Shown: piece by piece, positions 34,134 through 43,894 of the stretch
Numbering within the stretch: position 1 is the first letter of the stretch
Layout of the letters: every line of letters begins with the position of its first letter
Source: Branchiostoma floridae
Taxonomy: Eukaryota > Chordata > Leptocardii > Amphioxiformes > Branchiostomatidae
NCBI RefSeq assembly: GCF_000003815.2
Contig: NC_049983.1
Coordinates: 29,453,540-29,505,753, forward strand
Direction of reading: 5' to 3'
DNA: 52,214 nucleotides
Made by a program: the position numbers and the translations under genes
The notes under the pieces: model-generated
The model's input: the letters and a program-made list of their open reading frames with translations, nothing else
What the model was told of the DNA's origin: nothing
Database searches by the model: none

Positions 34134-34413
34134 TAATAATAAATAATAATAATAATAATATCTGGTGTATTTTGCCAGCCAGTAGGTACCCAAATTGTCA
34201 GTAATGAGGCTGATTAATGTGGTCGAGGCGCCTCCTCGAGCACGGGACCCCCGTTTTACGTCCCTCCCGGAAGACGACTTTGTGGAAAGCTTCGTGAGGC
34301 TACAGCAATCCGGACGTCCTTGGTTGGGGGACTCTGTCCGGACCGCGCTGTCCGGACTGCTTATCTTCCGAGATCGAGGGATCGGGTGTACCAACACGCC
34401 ACACGGCCGTAAC
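34134..34413 (-). mobile_element. 5S rRNA-derived SINE, copy B
   Basis: Read on the minus strand from 34413: GTTACGGCCGTGTGGC, ACACCCGATC, CGATCTCGGAAGATAAGCA, then a body shared with copy A (GGAGGCGCCTCGACC, CAGCCTCATTACTGAC) and a tail of ATT repeats at 34137-34160. The 5S-like head is closest to the gene at CGATCTCGGAAG. It lies in the first intron or 5' flank of the POMGNT1-like gene, on the same strand. Confidence 0.8.
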
Positions 34414-35079
34414 GAACATGACACTTAAATTCAGGAAGACCAGCTACATTACCTTCACACTAAACCAGGAAAGAGCTACCCGCAATGCACAACATGATTT
34501 TTACAGGGGTAATGATTGGCCTGTTCCAACTGCCGAACAGTTTACAATATTGTTTGCAAAAGTAAGTAGTCTTGGGACTCTATTCTGCTGACTGTCCCTG
34601 CCATGGATGCAAACCTTATTTCATATTTCATTCCCGTCGTTCTTTTACTTAAACCCAGGCTTTTGCATAGCATACTTTTTTTGATGCTAGACAGGTTTTT
34701 TCGCCATCCCCCATCGATCCACATCCCACAAACAATTATAACTCTGTAATTTAGTGTAAACGTTGCAACAGACACAACCCATATATAGTCCGGCTCACGG
34801 CAGGGCCGACCACACGACCTCGCTCTGTAAGATGTTTCTATTTAAACAAACTGACCGACATAATTTTGGTGGGATGAGAACTCGGAAACCAGACAACTTC
34901 GGATCGCAGGCCTGAAGACTCAGAAGTTACCGGACAAGTCCGTGACAGGGGAGGTCCGGAGAGTCGTCATCAGCTTGGCAAACACGCCGTAGTTTTCTCT
35001 GTAGGTTTACCCATGCTACTGTGCGGCTTGTTGCAGGGAGTTAACCTACCTTACATGGCGTAGTTGGAGTAAAACTCAC

Positions 35080-35160
35080 CTGTTTTACCTGTTTTCAGCG
35101 AGTTTTAGCGAGTTTGATCAGAGTTCGGCACTACCAGCCGCCATGTTTCACACCTGTAGG
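35080..35160 (-). promoter_or_regulatory. Possible 5' untranslated exon of the POMGNT1-like gene
   Basis: On the minus strand AAACAG followed by GTGAGTTTTAC is a good 5' splice site at 35080. It would fit the TTTCAG acceptor at 34111 that opens the ATG exon. No transcript evidence exists here, and the transcription start cannot be placed. Confidence 0.35.
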
Positions 35161-38100
35161 GGCTGTCCGCCGGGATTAAATATGTGCCTGAATAAAAAAC
35201 AGAATTAGCAGATCAAATGAAAAATACTCTCACAATTGGTCAGAACAATTAATGTAGCAGGGATTTAAATCTATGCCAAAGTATACTTAAAGGAAGTTTT
35301 ACAAAATCTATTAGTTAATATATATGATCAGGCATTCCCACTGTTCACGGTGGACAGCTTGGGAAGCTAACAGGTGTAATGCACAGTATTTCACCTTGGG
35401 GAACTTACTTGGTATTTGTTTGAACCTTTATTTATATATATAACGTTATATAAGTACAAGAAAAATATCAAATGTTTTTTCTATCATTATTGTAACAAAA
35501 CCCTGCCAACCCTTGTCCTCTTTAAGTCGATCGCTGCCAAGAAACATAAAGTTTTCGATCTGAATAATGATATTCTAACAAATTAACCATAAGAATGTGT
35601 AGTGAACAGTAATTATATTTCTATGTTTATTTTATCAATTTAGTCGCACTTGTACTTCTGAATAATTACTATGTTATGTTGTCTGAGGCCTCAGTTTTAC
35701 AATTAATGATTTAATTGCTAAATGTAATAAATGTAATTGAAGGATCACTTATGAGATCTTATATATCAAAGATAAGTTAAGAGGCCCTACAGGGGTGAGA
35801 CATCTCATCATCCGGACATTGTCACTGTTCTGGTCGCCTTTTTCTTCTAAACAAGTATCAGAGCGGAATATTGTAGCGCTAGATGCACGCCGTGGGTGGG
35901 CCGCTAGGAGCGCTATTGTCGCGGCCAGGTAACTCTAATGTTGTATCAATGCACGAGGAGAAACATGATCCCCTCCCGGCCACGTGACCATGCCGCTGTG
36001 CCCTAGGTGACGGACGCCTTGTTGCCGGGTACTTCAGGTATCGGGTATAAACCATTCAACCATGGGCGCAGGTTCTTAAGGTGTCCGTGCAAGGTTCTTA
36101 AGGAATTCACGGGAGAGGAGAAGACTTGGGGACGGAGAGGAACCCTTGGTAAAGTTTCAATCACTCTTCGTCTCACAGTAAGTTTTACGGTAAATGTCGT
36201 AAACGTGTGGAATGTATTAACCGCAGTGATTCCACGTGACAGCGTGATGTGTGTCGTGTGTAGCCGTCTTGACTTCAGGGTAGAAATAACAAAATACAAA
36301 GTCTGCCCCACACCGAGCACCACTGCTGTCTGCGCTGGACAGACGCGGGGACGTGTGACACAGACATGACAGCGACACACGTGGTGAAAGGCGTCTATTC
36401 CGTATTGGGGGGTGGTTAAGCAATGAGCGACAACTTGCATTGAATTGACGTAATTATATATACCTAAGCTATGTACATAAACGTTATATCATGCTTACGT
36501 CTTAACGGGGTATGAATCGTAGAATTCAGCAAAAAGGGGAATAACTGGCCGGGGACTCAGTCCGTCCAACCCTCCGGATGCCAAACTCCAGTGGCAAATT
36601 ATTCCCCCTATGGCCAGCTAGGTAGGTATAGCCCGAGCTAGGTAGGTATAGCCAGCTAGGTAGCTAGGTAGGTAGCTAGGTAGGTAGTTAGGTAGGTAGC
36701 TAGGTATAGCCGGCGTAGGTTGATAGAGAATGATGTTTACATGTGTCAGTCAGCTGAGTTTGTACTGCATTTCCGCCAGGAACCGCTGCCTGGCTACATT
36801 TATCCTACCATTTATGATGAGATTTATCATGACTTTTATCATAATTTTATACAGATCTTGTTATAAGCTGCCTCTCTTACCCTAGGATGGTCTTCATGAG
36901 GGTCCTGACAACGAATTCAGAATCAGTAACTTCCAGGCGCCGTGTATAAAGCGTCTGACTGGAGAGGGTTTTGTGTTCTGTTTAACCACAACAAATCACA
37001 AACGCATCAGTAACGTTTACTACTGCGGTCCGCATTCCGCAGGCTCCCTGCACGGGAGCTGGGCTGGGTGGGCTGCGTGGTTGTCGTTTACTACTGCGGT
37101 ACGCATTCCGCAGGCACCCTGCACGGGAGCTGGGCTGGGTGGGCTGCGTGGTTGTCGTTTGTTTCTTTGTTTGTTTGTTTGTTTGTTTGTTTGTTATGTG
37201 CGTGATCCCGGGATCCTCCAGGAATATTTAGAACTCGGGCAGGTTCCGAGCCCGGCAGCTGACAGCCGACCCTTCCGGGGGGTCCGAGGGAAACAGTATC
37301 CGTCCGGGCACAATGCCGCGCGCTGAATGGACGTTAGAGTAAACACACCTGGCCAAGTACTCTCCAAGCAGAGGTTTGGCTGAATGGTTGTCAGGAGTAC
37401 TCTCCAAGCAGAGGTTTGGCTGAATTGGAGTTAGAGTAAACACACCTGAGAAGTACTCTCCAAGCAGAAGTTTGGCGCCGACTGTTTTCCTGGGCGTCTC
37501 TGTCGGGCTTTCTATTTTGTACCGTTTTCTTGGCAGGTGGACATAAAGAACACCGTGCAGAAATAGAACGCCCGACACAAACGTCTAGAATAACACTTTA
37601 AAAAGACCCAGCCGGAGTCAAAACTGCTACTGCCCCTACATACTGTAGTTTACACGTGAAGCGCTGTTCTCAGCCAAGTGAGTAGATTTGCCGCCGGTTG
37701 TTGCACGAAAGCCTGCCCGGGATTCCGCCCGGAATGAGTTTGCGTCATAACGTTAACGTTACAAGCAATTTTGGTGTTTTATCGGCGGCAGGCCACGTGA
37801 ATGATTTCTTTTTCAACGTTGTACGATAATATGTTTCTCCACATATGTAGGTTTATGAACTGATAAGATAGTTTTTTTTAAGTATAAAATTCTGACCTAC
37901 CTTCCAAAAAATAAATCAAAATATCTTTAAGTTAAGTCTGAATACGTTAAGTTTTGTGGAATTCGCAATGTTGTACGTAACTGCCTCAAAAACGCCTGTA
38001 AAATGATTAGAAATGCATCCAAAATAGCCTTTCGCTGATAAAAGATGTTTTCAGTATTTGGTGCAAAATAGGCAAAATACAACCTTGATACTGTTGGTGG

Positions 38101-38687
38101 CACGGCGGCGGCACTGTTGGGGCACTGTGGGGGCGCTGTGGGGGCATCTTGCTACTTGCGTTTTTTCAACCCTTAAAAATCTCTTGCAACCGGCACCTCT
38201 ACGTTCGCTTGCAGAACCCTCTAGGTTCCGTGAAGGTACATCTGCGTTACCGAAACCCACAATGCCGCAAGAGCACCCCAAGTGCAGTATTAAGGAGTGC
38301 ACCTTTATGGGGAAGCCTGAGTCGGGGTGCCGGGTGAGCTTGGCTAGACAGGAGGGCCTTAGCGGAGCCGCGTGGCACTGCTACTAATATCACTATTAGC
38401 TGCAACTAGCTATAGCAAAAATTAGCGCCGTGCTTAATTCTCATCAGTCTGAAAAATTTACCATTTGGGCCGTAAAGTTAAATCGTAAAGTAAGAGTGAA
38501 ATGTACATGTTGATAAAGTGAGCTTTAATCCAATTTTAATCATGTATTGAATCTAATTACGCTATGTCCTAACCTATCTGTATGTATGTATGTACGTTTG
38601 TATCCAGGCACCTAAAATATAGGTTAAGTGCCGTACATGTGAGTCTACTGGTTAAAATAATAAACGATCCTTCATTGCCTCCTAGAC
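35161..38687. other. Divergent intergenic region with small repeats
   Basis: No coding exon is recognised between the divergent POMGNT1-like and coiled-coil genes; promoters of both should lie here. It holds a CTAGGTAGGTA-rich array (36618-36712) and a 67 bp tandem duplication (about 37018-37085 and 37087-37155, CGCATTCCGCAGGC then CTGGGCTGGGTGGGCTGCG). It also has three copies of TACTCTCCAAGCAGAGGTTT (37358-37470), which also ends the palindromic MITE at 6055-6170. An imperfect inverted repeat is at 36535-36605. Confidence 0.55.
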
Positions 38688-38694
38688 TCAGAAC

Positions 38695-41600
38695 ATGGAC
38701 GCCGGACCGGACAAGCAGCAGAAGAAGTCTGCCGGGTCGGACGGGAAGAAGCTCTCCTCCCATGAGACGAAAGGCGAGGCCAAAGACGTGACCTCGACCC
38801 TGTCCAAGACGAGCATGTCGTCCTCCTCCGCGGGCACCAATGGGAGCGGGGCGGAGACATGGGCGGCTGAGCGCCCGAGCACCGACCGAGTGCCCCTCGA
38901 GGTGCAGCTGCAGAAGATCATCCTGTCGGGCGAGTCGCCTGTGCGGACGGGGCGGGCAGACCGCGGCGGCAGCAGGGCATGGAGACGGGGCAGGGAGGCA
39001 GGCGGGTCCCCCCGGGCAGGGGGACACCGCCGCGCCGCGGGCGGGACCGCAGCAGCACGACGCGCCGCCGGGGAAGGGCGAGCAGCCCGTCGAGCCTGCC
39101 GGGACGGACGGGCCCGCGCGAGAGCCGGCCGGGGACGGGAAGGACGTCACGTAAGTGTTGATCCCGTCAGACATGTACAGAAAAACAGCAGGTGGCCCGT
39201 ATCCGGGTATGTAGTACAAGTAGTAAATACCAACCGATGTAAAGTTTCGATTCGAAAGTGCAAAGAGGTTTTATTGTAATACCAGCAGTACCTTGATAAA
39301 GTCTCATCGGGCAGTGCTAACAGTAACAGTTAGGAAATTTACACCAACTTTCCACAGCGCTCCTGGTCCACACCAACAGTACCTAACGTGTTATACCTCC
39401 CACAGACCAGTCCGGCGGGCCCCGGCCGGGCCCCTGACGGCGGAAGACGCCCGGCTGATGGCCCACACGAACCGACAGCTTGCTGCGGAGGTGAAGGCTC
39501 TGCGGGACGAGCTGGCGGCGGTGAAGCAGAGACACGACCAGCGCGCTAGGCAAGGTAAGGCACGACCAGCGCGCTAGGCAAGGTGAGTAAGGCACGACCA
39601 ACGCGCTAGGCAAGGTAAGACACGACCAGCGCGCTAGACAAGGTGAGTAAGGCACGACCAACGCGCTAGGCAAGGTGAGTAAGGCACGACCAGCGCGCTA
39701 GGCAAGGTTAGTAAGGCACGACCAGCGCGCTAGGCAAGGTTAGTAAGGCACGACCAACGCGCTAGGCAAGGTAAGGCACGACCAGCGCGCTAGGCAAGGT
39801 AAGGCACGACCAGCGCGCTAGGCAAGGTGAGTAAGGCACGACCAGCGCGCTAGGCAAGGTTAGTAAGGCACGACCAGCGCGCTAGGCAAGGTGAGTAAGG
39901 CACGACCAGCGCGCTAGGCAAGGTGAGTAAGACACGACCAGCGCGCTAGGCAAGGTTAGTAAGGCACGACCAACGCGCTAGGCAAGGTGAGTAAGGCACG
40001 ACCAGCGCGCTAGGCAAGGTGAGTAAGGCACGACCAACGCGCTAGGCAAGGTTAGTAAGGCACGACCAGCGCGCTAGGCAAGGTGAGTAAGGCACGACCA
40101 GCGTGCTAGGCAAGGTAAGGCACGACCAGCGCGCGAATTTCGTTAGTGATCGAATCTGCTAGGTGCAGTTAGTGTCAGGATTAGGGCACCTTCAGGAGTG
40201 TTTGGTGATAAGCAAAGGTTTCATAACAGCTCCCCGTCCTTCCTCCAGCGACACAGACGATGGGCGAGCTGCAGCAGGAGCTGAGGCGGACCCAGGCCGA
40301 GCTCGACAGGTACCGATGCCGGCAGGACTCCGAGCTCATCCGGGCAGGCTTACCGGGCAGGCCGCCCGCCCCGGACGGGCCACCTTCGCAGGGCCGCCCG
40401 CCCGCACAGCGGAGGAGGTCCCCGGCGCAGGACAGTCGGGTTGGCACACCTTATCATTTCCTTTTACTTTCTACTCCTATTTAAGGACTGTTCTATTATG
40501 AAACTATTCAATGCTTATTATTCCTGTTGTCCGGCCGCGCGCGGGTAGCGTGTTTGTGTTCTGTAAAACTGTTCTGTTGTCAGGGTAACGGGAGCACGCT
40601 ATATCAAACCGTCATGTTGCCAGGGTAACTATATCAAACTATCATGTTGCCATGGCAACGTGCCTACGTCATATCAAACTGTCATGCTGCCATGGCAACG
40701 TGCGTACGTTATATCAAACTGGCATGCTGCCAGGGTAACGCGCGTACAATTTACAAAACTGTGTTAACTCGTCTGTGTTCCGTTGCCTAGGTAACGTACC
40801 TGCGGGTTCCTGACGAGTGTTTTCCCGCGCCGGCGTCCAAGAAGCCGATGTCTGCGCTGAACATCGATGACGTCATGAGGACGAATCAGGTAAGAAACCC
40901 CAAAAGGAGCTAGCTTTGTGAGAAGTCCGCCCGCATGCGCAGTTGTAAGACTTGTGAGAACTTATCTGGGCTTCTTCTCCTTGTCATTGTCTTCCAACCG
41001 AACGAACCAAAAGTAGCGTCTCTACAATTGTACAGAAAACGCAACAGTTTTTCTGATAAATAATTTTTTTTACCATTTCCCTAAACTGCGATACAAGGTG
41101 ATTATAATCTTCTGACGCTTTGTGGAGAAAATGGTTTCAATTCTGACCGTTTCTCCTTCCCGTCATGCAGCGGGTTCTGGACGAGAACGAAGTTCTGCGG
41201 GACGAGGTGCAGCAGCTGCGGCGGGACAACAGCGCCCTCTTGCGGTTGGTCAAGTGGCTGGCGGCCGACAACCGGACATGCCTGGTAAGTACGTCCGGGT
41301 CAGGTCAGACAACCGGACATGCCTGGTAAGTACGTCCGGGTCAGGTCAGACAACCGGACATGCCTGGTAAGTACGTCCGGGTCAGGTCAGACAACCGGAC
41401 ATGCCTGGTAAGTACGGTTAGGTCCGGACATGCCTGGTAAGTACGGTTAGGTCCGGACATGCCTGGTAAGTACGGTTAGGTCCGGACATGCCTGGTAAGT
41501 GCGGTTAGGTCCGGACATGCCTGGTAAGTACAGCTTAGGTCCGGACATGCCTGGTAAGTACGGTTAGGTCCGGACATGCCTGGTAAGTACGGTTAGGTCC

Positions 41601-43591
41601 GGACATGCCTGGTAAGTACGGTTAGGTCCGGACATGCCTGGTAAGTACGGTTAGGTCCGGACATGCCTGGTAAGTACGGTTAGGTCCGGACATGCCTGGT
41701 AAGTACGGCTAGGACATTGGAATTTTCTTTTACATAACCAGTTTTTCTCACCTGCTGACGTTTCGATGTCTGTCAGACATCTTACTCAGAGCTTCTAACT
41801 GGAGTTCTGCTTCTCGCCGCTATATGTAGCCGATGTAGGTGGCGCTTTTGCGCCGAGAAGAACACTATCCCAAACGTGGCTCAGCTTGTACCCTAACCCC
41901 ATAACGACTTGTGATTTTCAACGTTGGCCCAGTTCCCTTATGCCGGGAATGGGACTTTGCCGGGGCACGTGACTCTCCCTTCCACGACAAACTTCTGTTC
42001 TTGGCAAACTTCCTTTCCTAGCATAAGAGAAGTCACCAGCGTGAAATCACGAGCCAGCGCCCTCTCCCCCATAAAATAAAAGCCATTCCCGCTGGAAGTC
42101 TGCGACGGAGGCTACCACATACTAGTTATAACGCCCGCACCAGTGTCACCGATATGACGTCACTATGACGATTTTTCCGTTTCCTCCCCACAGAATCACA
42201 TCCACACCAGCGTGACCGGCATGACGTCACTATGACGATATTTCCGTTTCCTCCCCACAGAATCACATCCACACCAGCGTGACCGGCATGACGTCACTAT
42301 GACGATATTTCCGTTTCCTCCCCACAGAATCACATCCACACCAGCGTGACCGACAGACGGGACCTCACCAAGAAGCTGCACAAGGAGAAAACTGAGGTGA
42401 GTTTCATTCAGCCGCACGAACGAATCACATTATGCTTGGTAACCACTTGAGCAATTTTAAAAAATAACGTAACGAAACCAACTATTTGTTGCTGTAGAAT
42501 GACGTATCAAACTCACTACATTGGGCGTAGTGAAGTCTGGAGATAGAGTAATAGATATTCAAATGTGTATTTACAGGTCTGCCTCAACAGACCTCAAATA
42601 ACCTCAAACGGCTCAAGTATGTAGTGTACATGGGGCAACGACCTTGTCTGGATGCATTAGGAGTGAAAACAAAACCCGCAGCAACAAGTCCAGTAATTAT
42701 CAGTTATTTAGACTCAGCTGGCCTCCGAACGAGGTTGTTGCCCCGCTATATACTAGAGCCGTTTGAGGTTGTTTGAGGTGTTTATACATTCCGTAGAAAT
42801 TTGACTACATTCGAAACAAATTCGGACACGTACTTATCTAACCTACACAGATCAAAATCCAGCATGCACATGTTCATTGGCTAACAGCTTCCCTAGGTAG
42901 CTAACATCCGGGGTATCTAACATCCGGGCTCTGTTTTGTTCTCAGACCAAAAAGCTGCAGGGCATGCTCCAGCAGAGAGCGCATGCGTGGGTGAGAGAGA
43001 AGCAGAGAGAAGAAGGACTGGAGGAAGAGAGCAGGTGGAACAAAGTGAGAATGTAGTTCCGTACTTCCGGCGGTTTGCTCAGTCTTTAGTTCCGTACTTC
43101 CGGCGGTTTGCTCAGTCTTTAGTTCCGTACTTCCGGCGGTTTGCTCAGTCTTTAGTTCTATACTTCCGGCGGTTTGCTCAGTTTTTAGTTCTGTACTTCC
43201 GGCGGTTTGCTCAGTTTTTAGTTCTGTACTTCCGGCGGTTTGCTCAGCTTTTAGTTCTGTACTTCCGGCGGTTTGCTCAGCTTTTAGTTCTGTACTTCCG
43301 GCGGTTTGCTCAATTTTTTGTCCCGTACTTCCGGTGGTTCGCCCAGTTTTTAGTTCTGACTTCCGGCCGTTTGCTCAGTTGTTACAGTTTTGTATACTTC
43401 CGACCGTTTGCTGCGTTCAGCGTATCCCTCACAGCTCCGCCATGTTTTGTTCCCAGATCAGCCATATCTCCGTGCTGGGGGCGCGGCAGCGGGCCAACGC
43501 CAACCCCGAGCAGAAATTCTACACCAGGACGGTCCCCGTGTCGTCATGGGACGATCCCTTCTCACGAAACGATTACCTGGGGACGAGATGA
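38695..43591 (+). CDS. Coiled-coil protein, eight exons, function unknown
   Basis: The exons are 38695-39150, 39406-39554, 40249 to about 40438, 40791-40889, 41171-41284, 42328-42396, 42946-43044 and 43457-43591 (stop TGA). The N-terminal part is lysine/serine rich and low complexity (MDAGPDKQQKKSAGSDGKK). The middle is a heptad-rich coiled coil: NRQLAAEVKALRDELAAV, MGELQQELRRTQAELDRY, RVLDENEVLRDEVQQLRRDN, LTKKLHKEKTE, TKKLQGMLQQRAHAWVREKQ. The end reads SVLGARQRANAN, then FYTRTVPVSSWDDPFSR, then DYLGTR. Total length is roughly 430 residues. I do not recognise the family. RFX X-box motifs in intron 3 hint at a ciliary link, but they arise from a repeat. In exon 1 the frame that fits the start and the frame that fits the exon's phase-2 donor differ, so an indel of sequencing or assembly origin is likely at about 38935-38990. 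The donor of exon 3 is weak. Confidence 0.72.
39555..40130 (+). repeat. 28-32 bp array seeded on the donor of exon 39406-39554
   Basis: About 19 copies of CACGACCAGCGCGCTAGGCA then AGGTGAGTAAGG (some with the shorter AGGTAAGG). Each is the exon's last codons (HDQRARQ) plus the GTAAGG or GTGAGT 5' splice site. The copies are near identical. Confidence 0.93.
40576..40795 (+). promoter_or_regulatory. Six RFX X-box-like palindromes, about 40 bp apart
   Basis: The sites are GTTGTCAGGGTAAC (40576-40589), GTTGCCAGGGTAAC (40616-40629), GTTGCCATGGCAAC (40646-40659), GCTGCCATGGCAAC (40686-40699), GCTGCCAGGGTAAC (40726-40739) and GTTGCCTAGGTAAC (40782-40795). RFX factors bind palindromes of the GTTGCC/GGCAAC type and drive cilium genes. 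The last site is the 3' splice site of exon 40791-40889 itself (GTTGCCTAG then GTAAC), so the cluster looks like duplication of the acceptor zone. Regulatory use is an inference. Confidence 0.5.
41285..41712 (+). repeat. 29-41 bp array seeded on the donor of exon 41171-41284
   Basis: About 14 copies of a unit ending CCGGACATGCCTG and followed by GTAAGTACG. The first three units are longer (GTCCGGGTCAGGTCAGACAA included); the rest have the short GTTAGGT linker. Each repeats the exon's last codons (NRTCL) and its 5' splice site. Confidence 0.93.
41755..41789 (-). ncRNA. Degenerate hammerhead ribozyme-like core in a Penelope-like element remnant
   Basis: On the minus strand the core reads CTGAGTAAGATGTCTGACAG and then ACATCGAAACGTCAG. 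This has the order of a hammerhead: CUGA box, a hairpin stem (GATGTCTG paired with CAGACATC), then CGAAAC. The second conserved G of CUGANGA reads U, so cleavage would be expected to be impaired. Type I hammerheads with this layout are known in Penelope-like retroelements. The flank (GAAGCAGAACTCCAGTTAG on the same strand) fits a dispersed element, and no ORF of the element is present. Confidence 0.5.
42120..42327 (+). repeat. 67 bp array seeded on the acceptor of exon 42328-42396
   Basis: Two full and one partial extra copies of TGACGTCACTATGACGATAT, TTCCGTTTCCTCCCCACAG, AATCACATCCACACCAGCGT. Each has the polypyrimidine tract, the CACAG acceptor and the exon's first codons (NHIHTSVT). The unit also carries TGACGTCA-type palindromes (CRE-like). 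Confidence 0.9.
42588..42782. repeat. Inverted repeat in an intron
   Basis: The left arm AACCTCAAACGGCTCAAGTA and GGGGCAACGACCT pairs with the right arm AGGTTGTTGCCCC and TACTAGAGCCGTTTGAGGTT, with about 80 bases between. It looks like a degenerate MITE; no target duplication was identified. Confidence 0.7.
43055..43400 (+). repeat. 33 bp intronic array
   Basis: Nine to ten copies of TAGTTCCGTACTTCCGGCGG then TTTGCTCAGTCTT, starting 10 bases inside the intron after exon 42946-43044. The unit does not include the donor. Because 33 is a multiple of three, it leaves a long open frame that is not coding. Confidence 0.9.
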
Positions 43592-43800
43592 CCCTCATTC
43601 GACTACCTGGGCACGAGATGACCCCCTCCCGACCCGACTACCTGGGCACGAGATGACCCCCTCCCGACCCGACTACCTGTGCACGAGATGACCCCCTCCC
43701 GACCCGACTACCTGTGCACGAGATGACCACCTCCCGACCCGACTACCTGTGCACGAGATGACCACCTCCCGACCCGACTACCTGGGCACGAGATGAAAAA
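43572..43800 (+). repeat. Array that repeats the C-terminal codons and stop codon
   Basis: Six or more copies of GACTACCTGGGCACGAGATG then ACCCCCTCCCGACCC (35 bp). The first copy is the end of the coding region of the coiled-coil gene (DYLGTR then TGA); the rest lie in the 3' untranslated region. The unit length is not a multiple of three. Confidence 0.88.
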
Positions 43801-43888
43801 TGGCCTTCCGTGCCACCCTTTCCTGTCCCTTCCTGCCCCCCCTCCCCCGTACATAACATCCTTCTGTAACTATGATGTGAGTTGTTGC

Positions 43889-43894
43889 AATAAA
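43889..43894 (+). terminator. Poly(A) signal of the coiled-coil gene
   Basis: AATAAA lies about 300 bases after the stop codon, after the tandem array and a pyrimidine-rich stretch. It is the first canonical signal downstream. Confidence 0.65.

Noticed and set aside
38569-39219. Minus-strand ORF of 216 codons
   Set aside because: It is the shadow of the GC-rich first exon of the plus-strand coiled-coil gene.
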